64,000 nucleotides of DNA from an uncultured Flavobacteriales bacterium (GCA_905479915.1 CAJQOH010000020.1:1-64000), one strand, 5' to 3'. Positions 24,200 through 33,123 are shown, counted from the first letter of the stretch. Notes: a model not told the origin generated them from the sequence alone. Program-made: numbers and translations.

Positions 24200-25735
24200 A
24201 TGATGTTTAGATTAAGGTTGTTATTTATACTACTACTACCGGTATGTTTCCTACATGCTCAATTGAATATTGATAGTCTTGAGATTTTAGTCTTAGAGAA
24301 AAACAAAATCCCTAAAGAAGAACTAACAACCATTTATCATCAACTTTCTCAACACTATGCTTTCGTTAATCCAACACTTAGTTTAAAGTATGCAAAGGAA
24401 CTTAAAGAGAATGCGAAGGTTATCCAAAACCTGAATGTTCAAGGAACTGCTTTTAGAACTATGGGGGTTGCCCACGTAAACTTAAGAGACTACGACAAGT
24501 CACTTAGCTGCTATATAAATGCCCTCACCTTTTTTGAGCAAGTTAATAACGAAAAAAATATAGGTTTAATTTATTCTGATATCGCTGAACTGTATCTAAT
24601 TAAAGGAGATTTCACACAAGCTGAAGAATATTTTGACAAATCAATCCCCATATTTAAAAAAATTAATGAAACACAATATCTATCTAGATGTTTAATGGGA
24701 CTAGCTCACTTATATAGTTCAAGTGACAAACTAGTTGAAAGTAGAGAGATGTATCATGAAGCATTAGCAATAATTCAGCAAAATGGTAGTAAAAAAATGC
24801 TTAGCTCTGCTTTCGCTAACCTTGCTCAAACTTATAATGATGAAGATGAAGCAACAACTTATAGATTAATGGATTCAGCCTTGTTCTACGCCAACAATAC
24901 TGGTCTAATTATAAAAGCAGAAATATACCAAGCTTATGGTGATGCAAAAATTAAATTTAAAGACTATAAAGAGGCCCTTGAACTATTAAAAAAATGTGAA
25001 ACAACTGCAGAAGGAAAACTGGTTGGAGACTTGCTACTACGAAATATAGAATCAAAATCTAGATGCTATAAAAATTTAGGTGATTTTACTAAAACAATAG
25101 AGCTAATGGAATTACAACTGCTCTTAACTGATTCCATTTACAATGACAAGAGTGAAGAAAAGTATAAGAAATTCCAAGCTCTATTTGAAACGCAACAAAA
25201 AGAAAACCAGATACTGGCCTATCAAGAAGAGGAGCTATCCTACAGAAACAAATTGATTTTATTAATCGCTATTGTTATCATACTTCTTCTCGGAGGATTA
25301 ATTGTCTATTTAAACCACAAAAGAAAAGTAGAACGATTAAACTATCAAATCCATCAAAGAGATAGTGAGTTAACAGGTTTTGCGATAGACATTATTGAGA
25401 AAAACAAAATTCTTAAGAATGTTAAGAAACAACTAAAAGACAATAAGGATGTAGATCAATTAAATCCTTTTGTACTATCTGAGAACATTGAATTGGATGA
25501 GAAACTTATTGAATTAGAACAATCTTTTCAATTTAATTTATCCAATAAACACCCTAGTCTTTCTAACCGTGAAAAGAAAGTCTGTTCTCTTTTAAAGTTA
25601 AACTTTTCTTCTAAAGATATTGCTGAACTACTAAATGTATCTTCAGGAAGTGTAGATACTTACAGGTACCGTATTAGAAAGAAAATGGGGATCAATAAAA
25701 GCGAAACCTTATTAGATGCTTTAAACAAAGTCTAA
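24200..25735 (+). CDS. TPR sensor with membrane helix and LuxR-type HTH
   Basis: 511 residues. A signal peptide (LRLLFILLLPVCFLHAQ) is followed by tetratricopeptide repeats over about 45-330 (AFRTMGVAHVNLRDYDKSLSCYINAL is one), a membrane helix near 350-372 (LILLIAIVIILLLGGLIVYL), a coiled-coil linker, and a C-terminal helix-turn-helix (LSNREKKVCSLLKLNFSSKDIAELLNVSSGSVDTYRYRIRKKMG). The topology puts the TPRs in the periplasm and the HTH in the cytosol, so it looks like a one-component membrane-bound regulator, a type common in Bacteroidota. Divergent from the T9SS beta-helix gene, which is a plausible target. Two adjacent ATGs start it. Confidence 0.9.
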   Translation: MMFRLRLLFILLLPVCFLHAQLNIDSLEILVLEKNKIPKEELTTIYHQLSQHYAFVNPTLSLKYAKELKENAKVIQNLNVQGTAFRTMGVAHVNLRDYDKSLSCYINALTFFEQVNNEKNIGLIYSDIAELYLIKGDFTQAEEYFDKSIPIFKKINETQYLSRCLMGLAHLYSSSDKLVESREMYHEALAIIQQNGSKKMLSSAFANLAQTYNDEDEATTYRLMDSALFYANNTGLIIKAEIYQAYGDAKIKFKDYKEALELLKKCETTAEGKLVGDLLLRNIESKSRCYKNLGDFTKTIELMELQLLLTDSIYNDKSEEKYKKFQALFETQQKENQILAYQEEELSYRNKLILLIAIVIILLLGGLIVYLNHKRKVERLNYQIHQRDSELTGFAIDIIEKNKILKNVKKQLKDNKDVDQLNPFVLSENIELDEKLIELEQSFQFNLSNKHPSLSNREKKVCSLLKLNFSSKDIAELLNVSSGSVDTYRYRIRKKMGINKSETLLDALNKV

Positions 25736-26721
25736 TCCTTGTTATTAATCATTTCTAACGCCTTTTCAACTTGAATTTTACCGTATTCATTTACTTTTTG
25801 ATGAGTTGGCATCCATCCCATTAAAAAACGGGTAAAATCTGCCCAAGCAACAGGATAAAGAGATTGCCACTCCTTTTCTAATTCCTTAAAAATAGTATCC
25901 TTACCATTTTTACTTAAAACACTTTTTATGGTACTAAAGTAAAACGCTAAAAGTTCTTGTTCGTAGATCTTACATTCGTTACTCGTTAAACAACTCCCTA
26001 ATAAATAAGCAACATCCTTCATTCCACAACCACCACCAATATATTGGAAATCTACAGCAGCTACTTTAGTTCCATCTTCAGAAAAACAAAAATTAGCAAC
26101 CTTCGCATCTCCATGAACAAAGGTTTTATATTGACAATTATTTAAAATCTCATCTATCATGGGTGCCGCTTGTTTTAAAGGTGTTTCATTCATCTCTTTC
26201 AGTTCATCCGGACGAGTAGCTAAATGCCAATATGTTCCTACATTCCACAAATCTTGAGGCTCTACATTTAAAAAAGTAGCATGAAAATTAGCGAGCCATT
26301 TTAAACAAACTTTTACTTCATTTTTGGTTAATGTCGACTTTCTAATAGGAAACCCAGCAGCATCTAAATCTTCTAAAACAATAACTTGCTCTTCTCCAGA
26401 ATTTTGAATCCCATAACATTTAGGAACTCTACATTCAGGAGTACATAAATTTGAAAAATGTTTATACCATTCTGTTTCTACTTGGTAAGATTTTATTTTA
26501 CGTTGATGTGAGGTTTTTGTATTCCAACCTCTTGGATGATTTGTTTCATTGGGCAAAATAATGTTTTTAACAACAACAGTTTTAAGGTCGCTTTCTGTTA
26601 ACTCATATCTTGATATCATTCCATAGCCACTCCATAAAGATTGAATTTGCTCAACCTCTTGAGAAGTTGTAGCATTCGTGATTTCTGATATTATTTGGTT
26701 GATTGAAGTGATAAAACTTAT
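25732..26721 (-). CDS. EcKinase/APH-like phosphotransferase, start codon missing or non-standard
   Basis: The kinase core is clear: VIVLEDLDAAGFP in the N-lobe, then FVHGDAKVANFCFSEDGTKVAAVDFQYIGGGCGMKDVAYLLGSC with the catalytic HGD and metal-binding DFQ motifs. This matches the ecdysteroid-kinase-like aminoglycoside phosphotransferase superfamily. The first ATG (26619) would give 295 residues, but the frame remains open for about 100 more bases upstream and encodes SLWSGYG just before that Met, the conserved start of the N-lobe in this family. No ATG, GTG or TTG occurs there. An ATA at 26721-26719 overlaps the stop of the upstream DUF6155 gene and would give about 329 residues. Either an unusual start is used, or the start has mutated. 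It overlaps the TPR-HTH gene stop by four bases. Confidence 0.75.
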   Translation of the reverse strand: MSFITSINQIISEITNATTSQEVEQIQSLWSGYGMISRYELTESDLKTVVVKNIILPNETNHPRGWNTKTSHQRKIKSYQVETEWYKHFSNLCTPECRVPKCYGIQNSGEEQVIVLEDLDAAGFPIRKSTLTKNEVKVCLKWLANFHATFLNVEPQDLWNVGTYWHLATRPDELKEMNETPLKQAAPMIDEILNNCQYKTFVHGDAKVANFCFSEDGTKVAAVDFQYIGGGCGMKDVAYLLGSCLTSNECKIYEQELLAFYFSTIKSVLSKNGKDTIFKELEKEWQSLYPVAWADFTRFLMGWMPTHQKVNEYGKIQVEKALEMINNKD

Positions 26722-27221
26722 TCTAATAAATTCTTAAAAGCTTCAGAATTTATCCAGTCTTGTTCATCCGCAGTTTTTACAACCTTAGCAATACGAAATT
26801 GAAAATCTGGTTGCATACCATTACTTTCAATATAACTGATGGCTTCAGTGAAGCTTTTATGCATACTGGCATAAAATGAATCTTGTTTAATCAGTTTTTC
26901 GGCAGTATATTTTTGAGCCACTTCAATGTTAAACAGCATAACATCTGCAAGTACAAAAGGATCAACACCAAGTTGTATATAGTGTTTAATAATTTTATGC
27001 GCTACAGACCTCCTTGTTTTGGGTTTACGTGTATTTACAGGGAAATATTCTTTTGAAATTTTAAATTTAGCATCTTCCAAAAGCTTTTCTTCTTTTGGAT
27101 TAAATACAAAATTGTAATAGGTTTTAACAGGTTTAAATCGAGTGTACAAATCTAACACCTGCTCTTGCAGTTGTTTTTTAGTGAGTTCACCTAAATATGA
27201 TTTTAACGCCCTTTTACTCAA
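26718..27221 (-). CDS. DUF6155 family protein
   Basis: 167 residues, basic and mostly helical, with no membrane segments. SKRALKSYLGELTKKQLQEQVLDLYTRFKPVKTYYNFVFNPKE is the typical start of DUF6155 proteins of Bacteroidota, and the central KTRRSVAHKIIKHYIQLGVDP fits too. Function unknown. It starts two bases after the DEAD-box helicase gene, so it is likely co-translated with that RNA-handling gene. Confidence 0.82.
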   Translation of the reverse strand: MSKRALKSYLGELTKKQLQEQVLDLYTRFKPVKTYYNFVFNPKEEKLLEDAKFKISKEYFPVNTRKPKTRRSVAHKIIKHYIQLGVDPFVLADVMLFNIEVAQKYTAEKLIKQDSFYASMHKSFTEAISYIESNGMQPDFQFRIAKVVKTADEQDWINSEAFKNLLE

Positions 27222-27223
27222 AT

Positions 27224-28579
27224 TTATCTTCTTTTCTTGCCTCTATTAACATTCTTATCCCCTCTAGTCTTGGGCTTTTTAAACTTTGTTTTTATTTCTC
27301 TCTTGTAAGAACCACCTAAATTAACTTTACTATTCTTAGCACTCTTCTCATGAAAACTAGCTCCTCTCTCTTCTTTCTTGTTGTTTCTGTTATAGTTTTT
27401 AGTCTCTCCTTCTTCAGGTCTTTCTTCTGGAGTTAATTCTGCAGATTTTTCTACAGCTGTTGGAAAAGGAAGTTGTTTTATTTTCAAATCCATCAACTTT
27501 TCAATCCCTTCTTTAAACGCTCTTTCTTCTTTTGTGAAAAATAAAATCGTTTTCCCTTCCTCTTCTGCTCTACCCGTTCTACCGATACGGTGCATATAAT
27601 TTTCTGGAAAGTTAGGAGTATCAAAGTTTATTACATGCGATATTTTGTCTAAATCCAATCCACGAGACATTACATCAGTAGAAACCAAGACTCTATTCTT
27701 ACCATTATCAAACTGTTCTATAGAGCGGTTTCTATAATTCTGAGATTTATTTGAGTGTATCACTCCCATTTCATCACTAAACTCTTCCTCTAACACCTTA
27801 AACAACCTATCAGCACTCTTTTTATTGGCAACAAACACCAAAACCTTATTAAACTCTTCTTTATCTCTTAAAAGGTGTCCTAACAAGTTTACTTTAGTGT
27901 AAAAGTTTTTTACCTGATAACAGGTTTGAGCAATATTATCTAAAGGAGTTCCACTTAAGGCAATGGCAACTTTTTCAGGTTGAAAAAAGAAATCATCAAT
28001 CAAGATATCGATCTCATCAGTCATGGTAGCAGAAAACATAATGTTCTGTCTACGCTCTGGTAGTAATTCAAAAATATTGGTGAGTTGAAATCTAAAACCA
28101 AGATCAAGCATCACATCAACTTCATCAATCACTAATTTTTTAATACCCTTAAGTTTTAATGCCCTACTTAAAGTCAGGTCATAAAGTCTTCCTGGAGTGG
28201 CTACAACAATATCACAACCTTGTAAAATAGCTTGCTTTTGAGTATTAATATTGGCACCTCCATAAACACCAACAACTCTAACATTCATATAACTGGCATA
28301 ACTATTTATATTTTCTACAACCTGAATAACCAATTCTCTTGTTGGAACTAAAACCAAAATTCTTGGATTCATCTGTTTAGAAAACTTTAGTTCCTGTAAT
28401 ATTGGTAACATAAAAGCAAAAGTCTTCCCTGTACCAGTTTGCGCAATACCAACAACATCTTTACCTGAAAGAATAACATTAAATGTTTCTGATTGAATTG
28501 GTGTAGGTTGTTTAAAACCTAGATCTTTAATCGCAAAGTTAAGTTGCTTAGATAAACCAAATTGTTCGAAAGTACTCAT
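27224..28579 (-). CDS. DEAD-box ATP-dependent RNA helicase
   Basis: 451 residues with all core motifs: Q motif (GFKQPTPIQSETF), motif I AQTGTGKT, Ia PTRELVIQV, motif II DEVD in place of the textbook DEAD, motif III SAT, and in the second RecA domain VSTDVMSRGLDL and HRIGRTGR. A lysine/arginine-rich tail of about 70 residues (from EERPEEGETKNYNRN) should bind RNA. RhlE-like in overall shape; roles in ribosome assembly or RNA decay at low temperature are typical. It lies just downstream of a cold-shock-domain gene on the same strand, with a long hairpin between them. Confidence 0.95.
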   Translation of the reverse strand: MSTFEQFGLSKQLNFAIKDLGFKQPTPIQSETFNVILSGKDVVGIAQTGTGKTFAFMLPILQELKFSKQMNPRILVLVPTRELVIQVVENINSYASYMNVRVVGVYGGANINTQKQAILQGCDIVVATPGRLYDLTLSRALKLKGIKKLVIDEVDVMLDLGFRFQLTNIFELLPERRQNIMFSATMTDEIDILIDDFFFQPEKVAIALSGTPLDNIAQTCYQVKNFYTKVNLLGHLLRDKEEFNKVLVFVANKKSADRLFKVLEEEFSDEMGVIHSNKSQNYRNRSIEQFDNGKNRVLVSTDVMSRGLDLDKISHVINFDTPNFPENYMHRIGRTGRAEEEGKTILFFTKEERAFKEGIEKLMDLKIKQLPFPTAVEKSAELTPEERPEEGETKNYNRNNKKEERGASFHEKSAKNSKVNLGGSYKREIKTKFKKPKTRGDKNVNRGKKRR

Positions 28580-28602
28580 AGTTATGGTTTTGTTATAAGC
28601 GA

Positions 28603-28644
28603 GAAGTCCGAAGATAGAAGATTTTTCTTCCAGCTTCGGACTTC
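28603..28644. repeat. Long hairpin between the cold-shock and helicase genes
   Basis: Perfect 11-bp arms GAAGTCCGAAG (28603-28613) and CTTCGGACTTC (28634-28644). Inside, GAAGA pairs with TCTTC around a short A/T loop. The word gaagtccgaag is typical of dispersed repeats in Flavobacteriia. In the minus-strand transcript it lies between the csp-like gene and the helicase, and it could act as a processing or partial termination site. Confidence 0.65.
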
Positions 28645-28675
28645 CAGCTTCAAGCAGTCACAATAAACTCCTCAA

Positions 28676-29128
28676 TTATATTTTTTGCACCTTTACAGCG
28701 TTCATTCCTTTTAAACCTTGTTCTAATTCAAAAGTAACTTTATTCCCTTCTTCAATAGAATCAATCAATTGACTAACGTGAACAAAATATTTCTCTTGAT
28801 TTCTTGTGTTGATAATGAATCCAAAACCTTTAGATGTATCAAAGAAATCAACTCTACCCTCTAATGGTCCGTTGTATTCTTCTGAAGCTTCTTTCTTAGG
28901 AATTCCTATTTCAATATCACTTGCTTTAATCTTGGTCTTTTTAACCGTTGGATCTGGCGGAGTATCCGTAATGTTTCCAAACTCATCAACATACGCCATC
29001 ATATTATCCAATCCTCCACCTGCAGAATTCTCTCTTCTTTCTTCTGCTTTTTTCTTCTTATCCTCACGTTTTTTTAAACGTTTTTTCTCTTTTTCTTTCT
29101 TGTTGAATGATTGTTGTGACTTAGCCAT
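28676..29128 (-). CDS. Cold-shock-domain protein with basic N-terminal extension
   Basis: 150 residues. The first 35 are almost entirely charged (KKEKEKKRLKKREDKKKKAEERRE), then a linker, and the C-terminal cold-shock domain from about 82 has RNP1 KGFGFI and RNP2 YFVHV and ends GLKGMNAVKVQKI. Likely an RNA-binding chaperone whose basic tail adds unspecific RNA affinity. Longer in-frame Met codons exist upstream, but the -7 box at 29158-29165 lies between them and the ATG at 29128, which also gives the natural N-terminus MAKSQQSFNKK. Next gene in the same direction is the DEAD-box helicase. Confidence 0.9.
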   Translation of the reverse strand: MAKSQQSFNKKEKEKKRLKKREDKKKKAEERRENSAGGGLDNMMAYVDEFGNITDTPPDPTVKKTKIKASDIEIGIPKKEASEEYNGPLEGRVDFFDTSKGFGFIINTRNQEKYFVHVSQLIDSIEEGNKVTFELEQGLKGMNAVKVQKI

Positions 29129-29157
29129 TTTATTGAAATGATTTTTAAAATTTGATA

Positions 29158-29165
29158 CAAAGATA
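29158..29165 (-). promoter_or_regulatory. -7 box of the extended cold-shock gene
   Basis: Minus-strand TATCTTTG, an exact TAnnTTTG match, 29 bases before the ATG at 29128. It decides the start codon. Confidence 0.55.
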
Positions 29166-29291
29166 ATATTACTTAGGCTGTTAACGAAATCTCTTTCAAT
29201 TAATTTCAATAGTCAATTGTTAAAAACCTCAATAAGTTATTCCTTTATTCTATTGTAGAATCTCGTATTTTGCTTCGTAATTAAAGATAAA

Positions 29292-31589
29292 ATGAAAGTC
29301 TGTATAGCCGAGAAACCAAGTGTTGCTAGAGAAATTGCTTCTATTTTAGGAGCAAGTACTAAGCGTGATGGCTATTTTGAAGGAAATGGTTATGCAGTTA
29401 CATACACCTTCGGACATCTTTGTACGCTATTAGAACCACATGATTATAAACCACAATGGAAAAGTTGGAACTTAAACAACTTACCAATGTTGCCTGATAA
29501 ATTTAAAACTAAAGTGACCAAAAATGGTGGAATTCAAAAACAATTTAAGATTGTAAAAGGATTGTTTGATAAGGCTAGCTTGGTGATCAATTGTGGGGAT
29601 GCTGGGACTGAAGGAGAATTGATACAACGCTGGGTTATAGATCAAGCAGGATACAAAGGTGAAGTTCAACGTTTATGGATTTCATCCTTAACATCAGAAG
29701 CAATTACAGAAGGTTTTAAAAACTTAAAACCGGCAGCAGATTATGACAATTTATACTATGCCGGTTTTTCTAGAGCGATTGGCGATTGGCTATTAGGAAT
29801 GAATGCTACCCGTTTATATACCTTAAAACATGGAGGGTATAAACAAATGCTTTCTATCGGAAGGGTTCAAACCCCTACTTTAGCAATGGTGGTTAATCGC
29901 TTTAAGGAGATCGAGAATTTTAAACCAAAACCTTTCTGGGAATTACAAACACTCTATCGTGAAACGCTTTTTAATTGTGAGGAAGGTCGTTTTTTAAATA
30001 AAGATGAAGGACAATCTTTAGCGGACAAAGTAAAAGAAAGTGATTTCGAAATTGTTTCAGTAACAAAGAAAGATGGTAAAGAATATGCCCCTAAATTATT
30101 TGATTTAACGGGCTTACAAGTTTATTGCAATACCAAGTTTGGATATTCTGCCGATGATACATTAAAAACGGTTCAAAAGCTTTATGAACAAAAAGTAGTG
30201 ACTTACCCTAGGGTTGATACTACGTTTTTACCTACAGACATTTACCCTAAAGTTCATGGGATACTACAAAACTTAACCAACTACGCTACGCTTACACAAC
30301 CTTTACTGGGTAAAAAGATTAGAAAATCTACCAAAGTTTTTAACGATAAAAAAGTAACGGATCACCACGCTATAATTCCAACGGGAGTCCAAAACCATAT
30401 GGGAGAATACGAGCGTAAGGTTTATGATATTATTGTTAAGCGCTTTATCGCTGTATTTTATGATGATTGTAAAGTAAGTAATACTGCAGTTATCGGTAAA
30501 GCTGATGAAGTAACTTTTAGAACTACAGGAAAAGAAATACTAGAGAAAGGTTGGAAAGTTGTATTTGAGGCTTCGTCCAGCTCAGAGGCTGATGATAATA
30601 AAGATGCCGACCTACTCCCTAGCTTTGCCAAAGGAGAAAAAGGACCACACCAACCTTCCTTTTTAGAAAAGGAAACGAAACCTCCTAAGATGTTTACTGA
30701 AGCAACCTTACTTAGGGCAATGGAAACTGCAGGTAAACAGGTGGATGATGAAGAGCTAAGAGATTTAATGAAAGACAATGGTATTGGACGACCTTCTACC
30801 CGAGCAAACATTATAGAAACACTGTTTAGGCGAAAATACATTGCAAGGAAAAAGAAATTGTTGGTTCCAACATCTACAGGTATAGCATTGATTGATACAA
30901 TACAAAACAAAATGTTAACTTCTGCTGAACTTACTGGTACATGGGAGAAACAGCTAAAAGACATAGAACAAGGAAACTATAAAGCCGGTACGTTTATCAA
31001 AAACATGAAGCACATGGTAGATGCTTTGGTTTATGAAGTAAGAATGGAGCAAAGAGCTAACATTACTTACACAGACACTGCAAAAACTCCTACAAAGAAA
31101 AAAACGGCTAAAAAAAGTACTGACATTACTACTCAACAATGCCCTAAATGTAAACAAGGAACTATTCTAAAAGGTAAGAATCTATATGGTTGTAGCCAAT
31201 TTAAAGAGGGTTGTAACTTTAGGATGCCTTTTGCTTTTATGGGTAAAAAAATATCCGAAAAACAACTGGTACGACTAATAACTAAAGGAAGTACGGTTAA
31301 GCTTAAAGGATTTAAAGGCGATACTGGAAAGGTAGATGGTACAGTAGTCTTTAACGACCAATATGAATTTGCTTTAAAAGGAGCAGCATCTAAAACTGCT
31401 TCTACTGATGTTATGGTTTGTCCGAAATGTAAGAAGGGAAACATAATAAAAGGAAAAACTGCTTACGGCTGTAGTGCTTATAAAACAGGTTGCGATTTTA
31501 AATTTTTGTTTGAAGATATCAGAACTAAATCTGCCGGACAAAAAATGACTAAAGAATTGGTTTACAAAATTATAAGTGGAAATACCTAA
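29292..31589 (+). CDS. topB: DNA topoisomerase III
   Basis: 765 residues, a type IA topoisomerase that cuts and passes single strands during replication and recombination. The Toprim domain starts MKVCIAEKPSVAREIASILGA and carries the acidic cluster INCGDAGTEGELI. The nucleophile is Tyr305 in VVTYPRVDTTFLP; the residue after Arg is Val where most have Thr. FTEATLLRAMETAGK and GIGRPSTRANIIETL are further signatures. Two C-terminal zinc-ribbon modules (CPKCKQGTILKGKNLYGCSQFKEGC and CPKCKKGNIIKGKTAYGCSAYKTGC) bind DNA. Its 3' end overlaps the pseudouridine synthase gene by 14 bases. Confidence 0.96.
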   Translation: MKVCIAEKPSVAREIASILGASTKRDGYFEGNGYAVTYTFGHLCTLLEPHDYKPQWKSWNLNNLPMLPDKFKTKVTKNGGIQKQFKIVKGLFDKASLVINCGDAGTEGELIQRWVIDQAGYKGEVQRLWISSLTSEAITEGFKNLKPAADYDNLYYAGFSRAIGDWLLGMNATRLYTLKHGGYKQMLSIGRVQTPTLAMVVNRFKEIENFKPKPFWELQTLYRETLFNCEEGRFLNKDEGQSLADKVKESDFEIVSVTKKDGKEYAPKLFDLTGLQVYCNTKFGYSADDTLKTVQKLYEQKVVTYPRVDTTFLPTDIYPKVHGILQNLTNYATLTQPLLGKKIRKSTKVFNDKKVTDHHAIIPTGVQNHMGEYERKVYDIIVKRFIAVFYDDCKVSNTAVIGKADEVTFRTTGKEILEKGWKVVFEASSSSEADDNKDADLLPSFAKGEKGPHQPSFLEKETKPPKMFTEATLLRAMETAGKQVDDEELRDLMKDNGIGRPSTRANIIETLFRRKYIARKKKLLVPTSTGIALIDTIQNKMLTSAELTGTWEKQLKDIEQGNYKAGTFIKNMKHMVDALVYEVRMEQRANITYTDTAKTPTKKKTAKKSTDITTQQCPKCKQGTILKGKNLYGCSQFKEGCNFRMPFAFMGKKISEKQLVRLITKGSTVKLKGFKGDTGKVDGTVVFNDQYEFALKGAASKTASTDVMVCPKCKKGNIIKGKTAYGCSAYKTGCDFKFLFEDIRTKSAGQKMTKELVYKIISGNT

Positions 31590-32172
31590 AGAAAAACATC
31601 ATCATTATAAAATTTACAAACCTTATGGTTATTTAAGCCAATTTGTAAACAATGGACCTAAAAAGAATTCCAAAAAACTATTGGGAGAATTGGGTGATTT
31701 CCCGGAAGGAATAATGGCTATTGGTAGATTGGATGAAAAATCTGAAGGACTTCTTTTATTAACAACAGACGGAAAACTAAGCAATCATATCTGTAGTAGT
31801 AAAATAGAAAAAGAATACTACGCCCAGGTAGATGGAGCAATAACTGAAGAAGCTATTGAACATTTGAAAAACGGTGTAGAAATTGGTTTTGAAGGCAAAA
31901 AGTACACCACTCAACCTTGTAAAGTAAGTCTACTGGCTTCCGCTCCAGATTTCCCCGAAAGAAGTAAAAAGATAAGAGATGAACGGCATGGACCTACATC
32001 TTGGGTTAGTATTACTTTACGTGAAGGTAAATTTAGACAAGTACGCAAAATGACTTCTGCAGTCAGTTTCCCTACACTACGACTAGTAAGAATTCGAATT
32101 GGGAATATCCTTCTGGAAGATATGCCTATTGGAAAAGTAAATAAGTCAGAAGATCTACTGATTCAATTGTAA
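31576..32172 (+). CDS. Pseudouridine synthase, RsuA/RluE family
   Basis: 198 residues. Catalytic Asp53 lies in IGRLDEKSEGLLLLT, and EGKFRQVRKMTSAVSFPTLRLVRIRIG is the C-terminal signature of the RsuA/RluB/E/F group. There is no N-terminal S4 domain, which favours the RluE type acting on 23S rRNA. Initiation is at a GTG inside topB, so translation is probably coupled to it. Its stop region overlaps the convergent lipoprotein gene by 18 bases. Confidence 0.92.
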   Translation: MEIPKEKHHHYKIYKPYGYLSQFVNNGPKKNSKKLLGELGDFPEGIMAIGRLDEKSEGLLLLTTDGKLSNHICSSKIEKEYYAQVDGAITEEAIEHLKNGVEIGFEGKKYTTQPCKVSLLASAPDFPERSKKIRDERHGPTSWVSITLREGKFRQVRKMTSAVSFPTLRLVRIRIGNILLEDMPIGKVNKSEDLLIQL

Positions 32173-32598
32173 GTCTTCAATATAGTATGATGTTCCATCA
32201 AGTTTTACATGAACTTTTGAAACAGTATTGGTATTAATAGACCAAGCAGGCATATTGTCAAACTTAAATACCTTCCCCATAATTGCAACTAATTCTGTTG
32301 AAGTAGTATCTTCATAACAATTAACGCCATTGTGTACTTGCAAAAACTCCATAGAATAACTAGAAGCAAAGGTTCCAGACAAATTAACAAACTCAATGGC
32401 AATAGAATTGTTTATTCCAGAATTTGCTACCGCAATATATTTAATTGAATTGTGAGTAATTGTATCTTGTGACACAACTGGAGTGCATTGTAGTTTCGCT
32501 GCTGTACCAGTACCAAGAGTTTCTTCATCTTTAGAACATCCATAAAAAGTAAAAGAAAAAATAAGAAAGCTTAATGTTAACCATTTGAAATAAACCAT
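32155..32598 (-). CDS. Lipoprotein, paralogue of the next gene
   Basis: 147 residues with a lipoprotein signal (LSFLIFSFTFYGC). The mature part aligns with the neighbour at 32635-33123 over its whole length: TITHNSIKYIAVANSG, VNLSGTFASSYSMEFLQVHNG and KVHVKLDGTSYYIEDLQLNQ. Probably a small beta-sandwich with one cysteine pair. No known family or function; the two genes arose by tandem duplication. It lies downstream of its paralogue in the same direction, 36 bases apart. Confidence 0.75.
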   Translation of the reverse strand: MVYFKWLTLSFLIFSFTFYGCSKDEETLGTGTAAKLQCTPVVSQDTITHNSIKYIAVANSGINNSIAIEFVNLSGTFASSYSMEFLQVHNGVNCYEDTTSTELVAIMGKVFKFDNMPAWSINTNTVSKVHVKLDGTSYYIEDLQLNQ

Positions 32599-32634
32599 AA
32601 ATTATATAATTAATTATTCTGTAAATTTTGTATC

Positions 32635-33123
32635 CTATTGATTAAAAGTAAAATCTTCTAAATAATAAGAAACACCATCTAATTTAATATGAACCTTTAC
32701 GACTACACTAGAGTTATTAGACCATGTTGGTAAATTACTAAATTGATAAAATTTACCAAAAGTAGGTGTAAGCTCAGACGAACTTGAGCTCTGGTGACAA
32801 GTATTACCATTAAAAACCTGAATAAACTCCATAGAGTAATTAGCTGGAAAAGGATCTCCTGAAAGGTTTACCCATTCTACACCAACAACAGTATTGCTAG
32901 AACCAGAAAGTGCATTAATCTTATAAGTAATTCCATTATGCGTAATTGTACCCAAAGCAACTATTGTAGTACAATTATTTGAATTTGATCCTCCAGTATT
33001 ACCAGTATTAACAGTTGAATATGAACCAGGAACATAGGGATTAACCTTCTCTTCTTCTTTAGAACATCCTAGAGATAGAAGTAATATAAAAAGGAGTATA
33101 AATACTTTATTAAAATAGCGCAT
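32635..33123 (-). CDS. Lipoprotein, paralogue of the preceding entry
   Basis: 162 residues with lipidation at the Cys of FILLLSLGCSKEEE and a Gly/Asn/Ser-rich linker (GNTGGSNSNN) before the conserved domain: TITHNGITYKINALSG, VNLSGDPFPANYSMEFIQVFNG, KVHIKLDGVSYYLEDFTFNQ. The linker is longer than in the paralogue. Outer-membrane or surface lipoprotein of unknown function; divergent from trmL. Confidence 0.75.
   Translation of the reverse strand: MRYFNKVFILLFILLLSLGCSKEEEKVNPYVPGSYSTVNTGNTGGSNSNNCTTIVALGTITHNGITYKINALSGSSNTVVGVEWVNLSGDPFPANYSMEFIQVFNGNTCHQSSSSSELTPTFGKFYQFSNLPTWSNNSSVVVKVHIKLDGVSYYLEDFTFNQ

Noticed and set aside
28806-29141. 111-codon plus-strand frame opposite the extended cold-shock gene
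   Set aside because: The hydrophobic/serine-rich product is the shadow of the lysine-rich helix on the other strand; no promoter or conserved motif.
30458-30964. 168-codon minus-strand frame inside topB
   Set aside because: It lies fully opposite conserved topoisomerase motifs, with a serine/leucine/valine-rich product typical of an antisense shadow.
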